From Pipra filicauda (lineage: Eukaryota; Chordata; Aves; Passeriformes; Pipridae), in the NCBI RefSeq assembly GCF_003945595.2, contig NW_024104526.1, positions 593,657-657,656 of the forward strand: a stretch of 64,000 nucleotides of DNA, written 5' to 3'. The notes below the pieces were generated by a model that was not told where the DNA came from, did not search any database, and was given only the letters and a program-made list of their open reading frames with translations. The translations under genes were made by a program, and so were the position numbers. Shown piece after piece: positions 63,488-64,000 of the stretch. Within the stretch, counting starts at the first letter, position 1; each line of letters begins with the position of its first letter.

Positions 63488-64000
63488 CTGGACTTGGCCT
63501 CCAGCTCTGGGGTCCCCAGCACAGGAAGGATGTGAAGCTGTTGGAGCAAGTCCAGAGGAGGCCACTAAGGTGCTGAAAGGGCTGGAGCACCTCTGCTGTG
63601 AGGAAGGGCTGAGAGAATTGGGATTGTTCAGCCTGGAGAAGTGCAGGCTTTGGGGTGACCTAATTGTGGCCTTCCAGTACCTGAAGGGAGCCTTCAGGAA
63701 AGATGGAGAGAGACTATTTACAAGGGTATGGAGTGACAGGACAAGTGGCAAGGGCTTCAAACTGAAAAGAGAGTAAGTTTAGATGAGACAGTAGGAAAAA
63801 ATCTTCCCTGTGAGAGTGGTGAGGCCCTGGCACAGGTTGCCCCTTGCACAGGAAGCTGTGGCTGCCCCATCCCTGGAAGTGTTCCAGGCCAGGTTGGACA
63901 TGAATTGGAGCAACCTGGTCCAGTGGAAAGTGTCCATGACCATGGCAGGGGTGGAATAAGATGGTGTTTGAGGTCCCTTCCAACCCAAACCATTCTGTGA
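63488..64000 (+). repeat. Long CR1 LINE fragment running off the right edge
   Basis: It starts near GGACTTGGCCTCCAGCTCTG and passes through GTCCAGAGGAGGCCACTAAG, GTTCAGCCTGGAGAAGTGCA, GGCTTCAAACTGAAAAGAGA and CTGGCACAGGTTGCC to CAACCCAAACCATTCTGTGA at the last base. The terminal ATTCTATG repeats are expected just outside. At over 510 bp it is one of the two longest CR1 copies here. Confidence 0.95.

Overview
The window is vertebrate nuclear DNA from a bird. About fifteen CR1 LINE fragments are scattered on both strands. There is one solo LTR of a familiar avian ERV type and one short SINE whose head resembles tRNA-Ile and whose tail resembles CR1. That SINE architecture matches the TguSINE1 family known from passerines, so a songbird is the best guess. 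The passerine call rests on memory of that family and is less certain than 'bird'.

Only one gene is supported: CTBP2, on the + strand, spread over the window. Four coding pieces are visible. (1) 14543-14600 is the short first coding exon of the transcriptional co-repressor form, with 5' UTR from 14441. (2) 29989-31681 is the single large exon encoding the A domain of RIBEYE, the synaptic-ribbon protein; it serves as an alternative first coding exon. (3) 60593-60747 and (4) 61897-62041 are the shared exons beginning the dehydrogenase-like (B) domain. The 14543 and 29989 exons both end in phase 1 and both fit the acceptor at 60593, so the gene has two alternative starts and one common body. The remaining B-domain exons, including the nucleotide-binding loop and the catalytic residues, lie beyond the right edge.

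Layout: 1-14440 is non-coding DNA upstream of the first visible CTBP2 exon, with CR1 pieces, a solo LTR at 8818-9386 and an unexplained degenerate tandem array at 3643-3935. 14601-29900 is intron with five CR1 pieces. 29300-29990 looks like the promoter/leader region of the RIBEYE transcript, with homeodomain motifs of the CRX/OTX type. 31682-60592 is a 29 kb intron with a few patches that read like conserved regulatory DNA. 60372-62041 packs a SINE, a CR1 and two exons into 1.7 kb. No RNA gene, CRISPR array, intact transposon or second protein-coding gene was found. No new protein system is visible. The most interesting material is how the RIBEYE exon is embedded and controlled, plus the hairpin-bearing tandem array.
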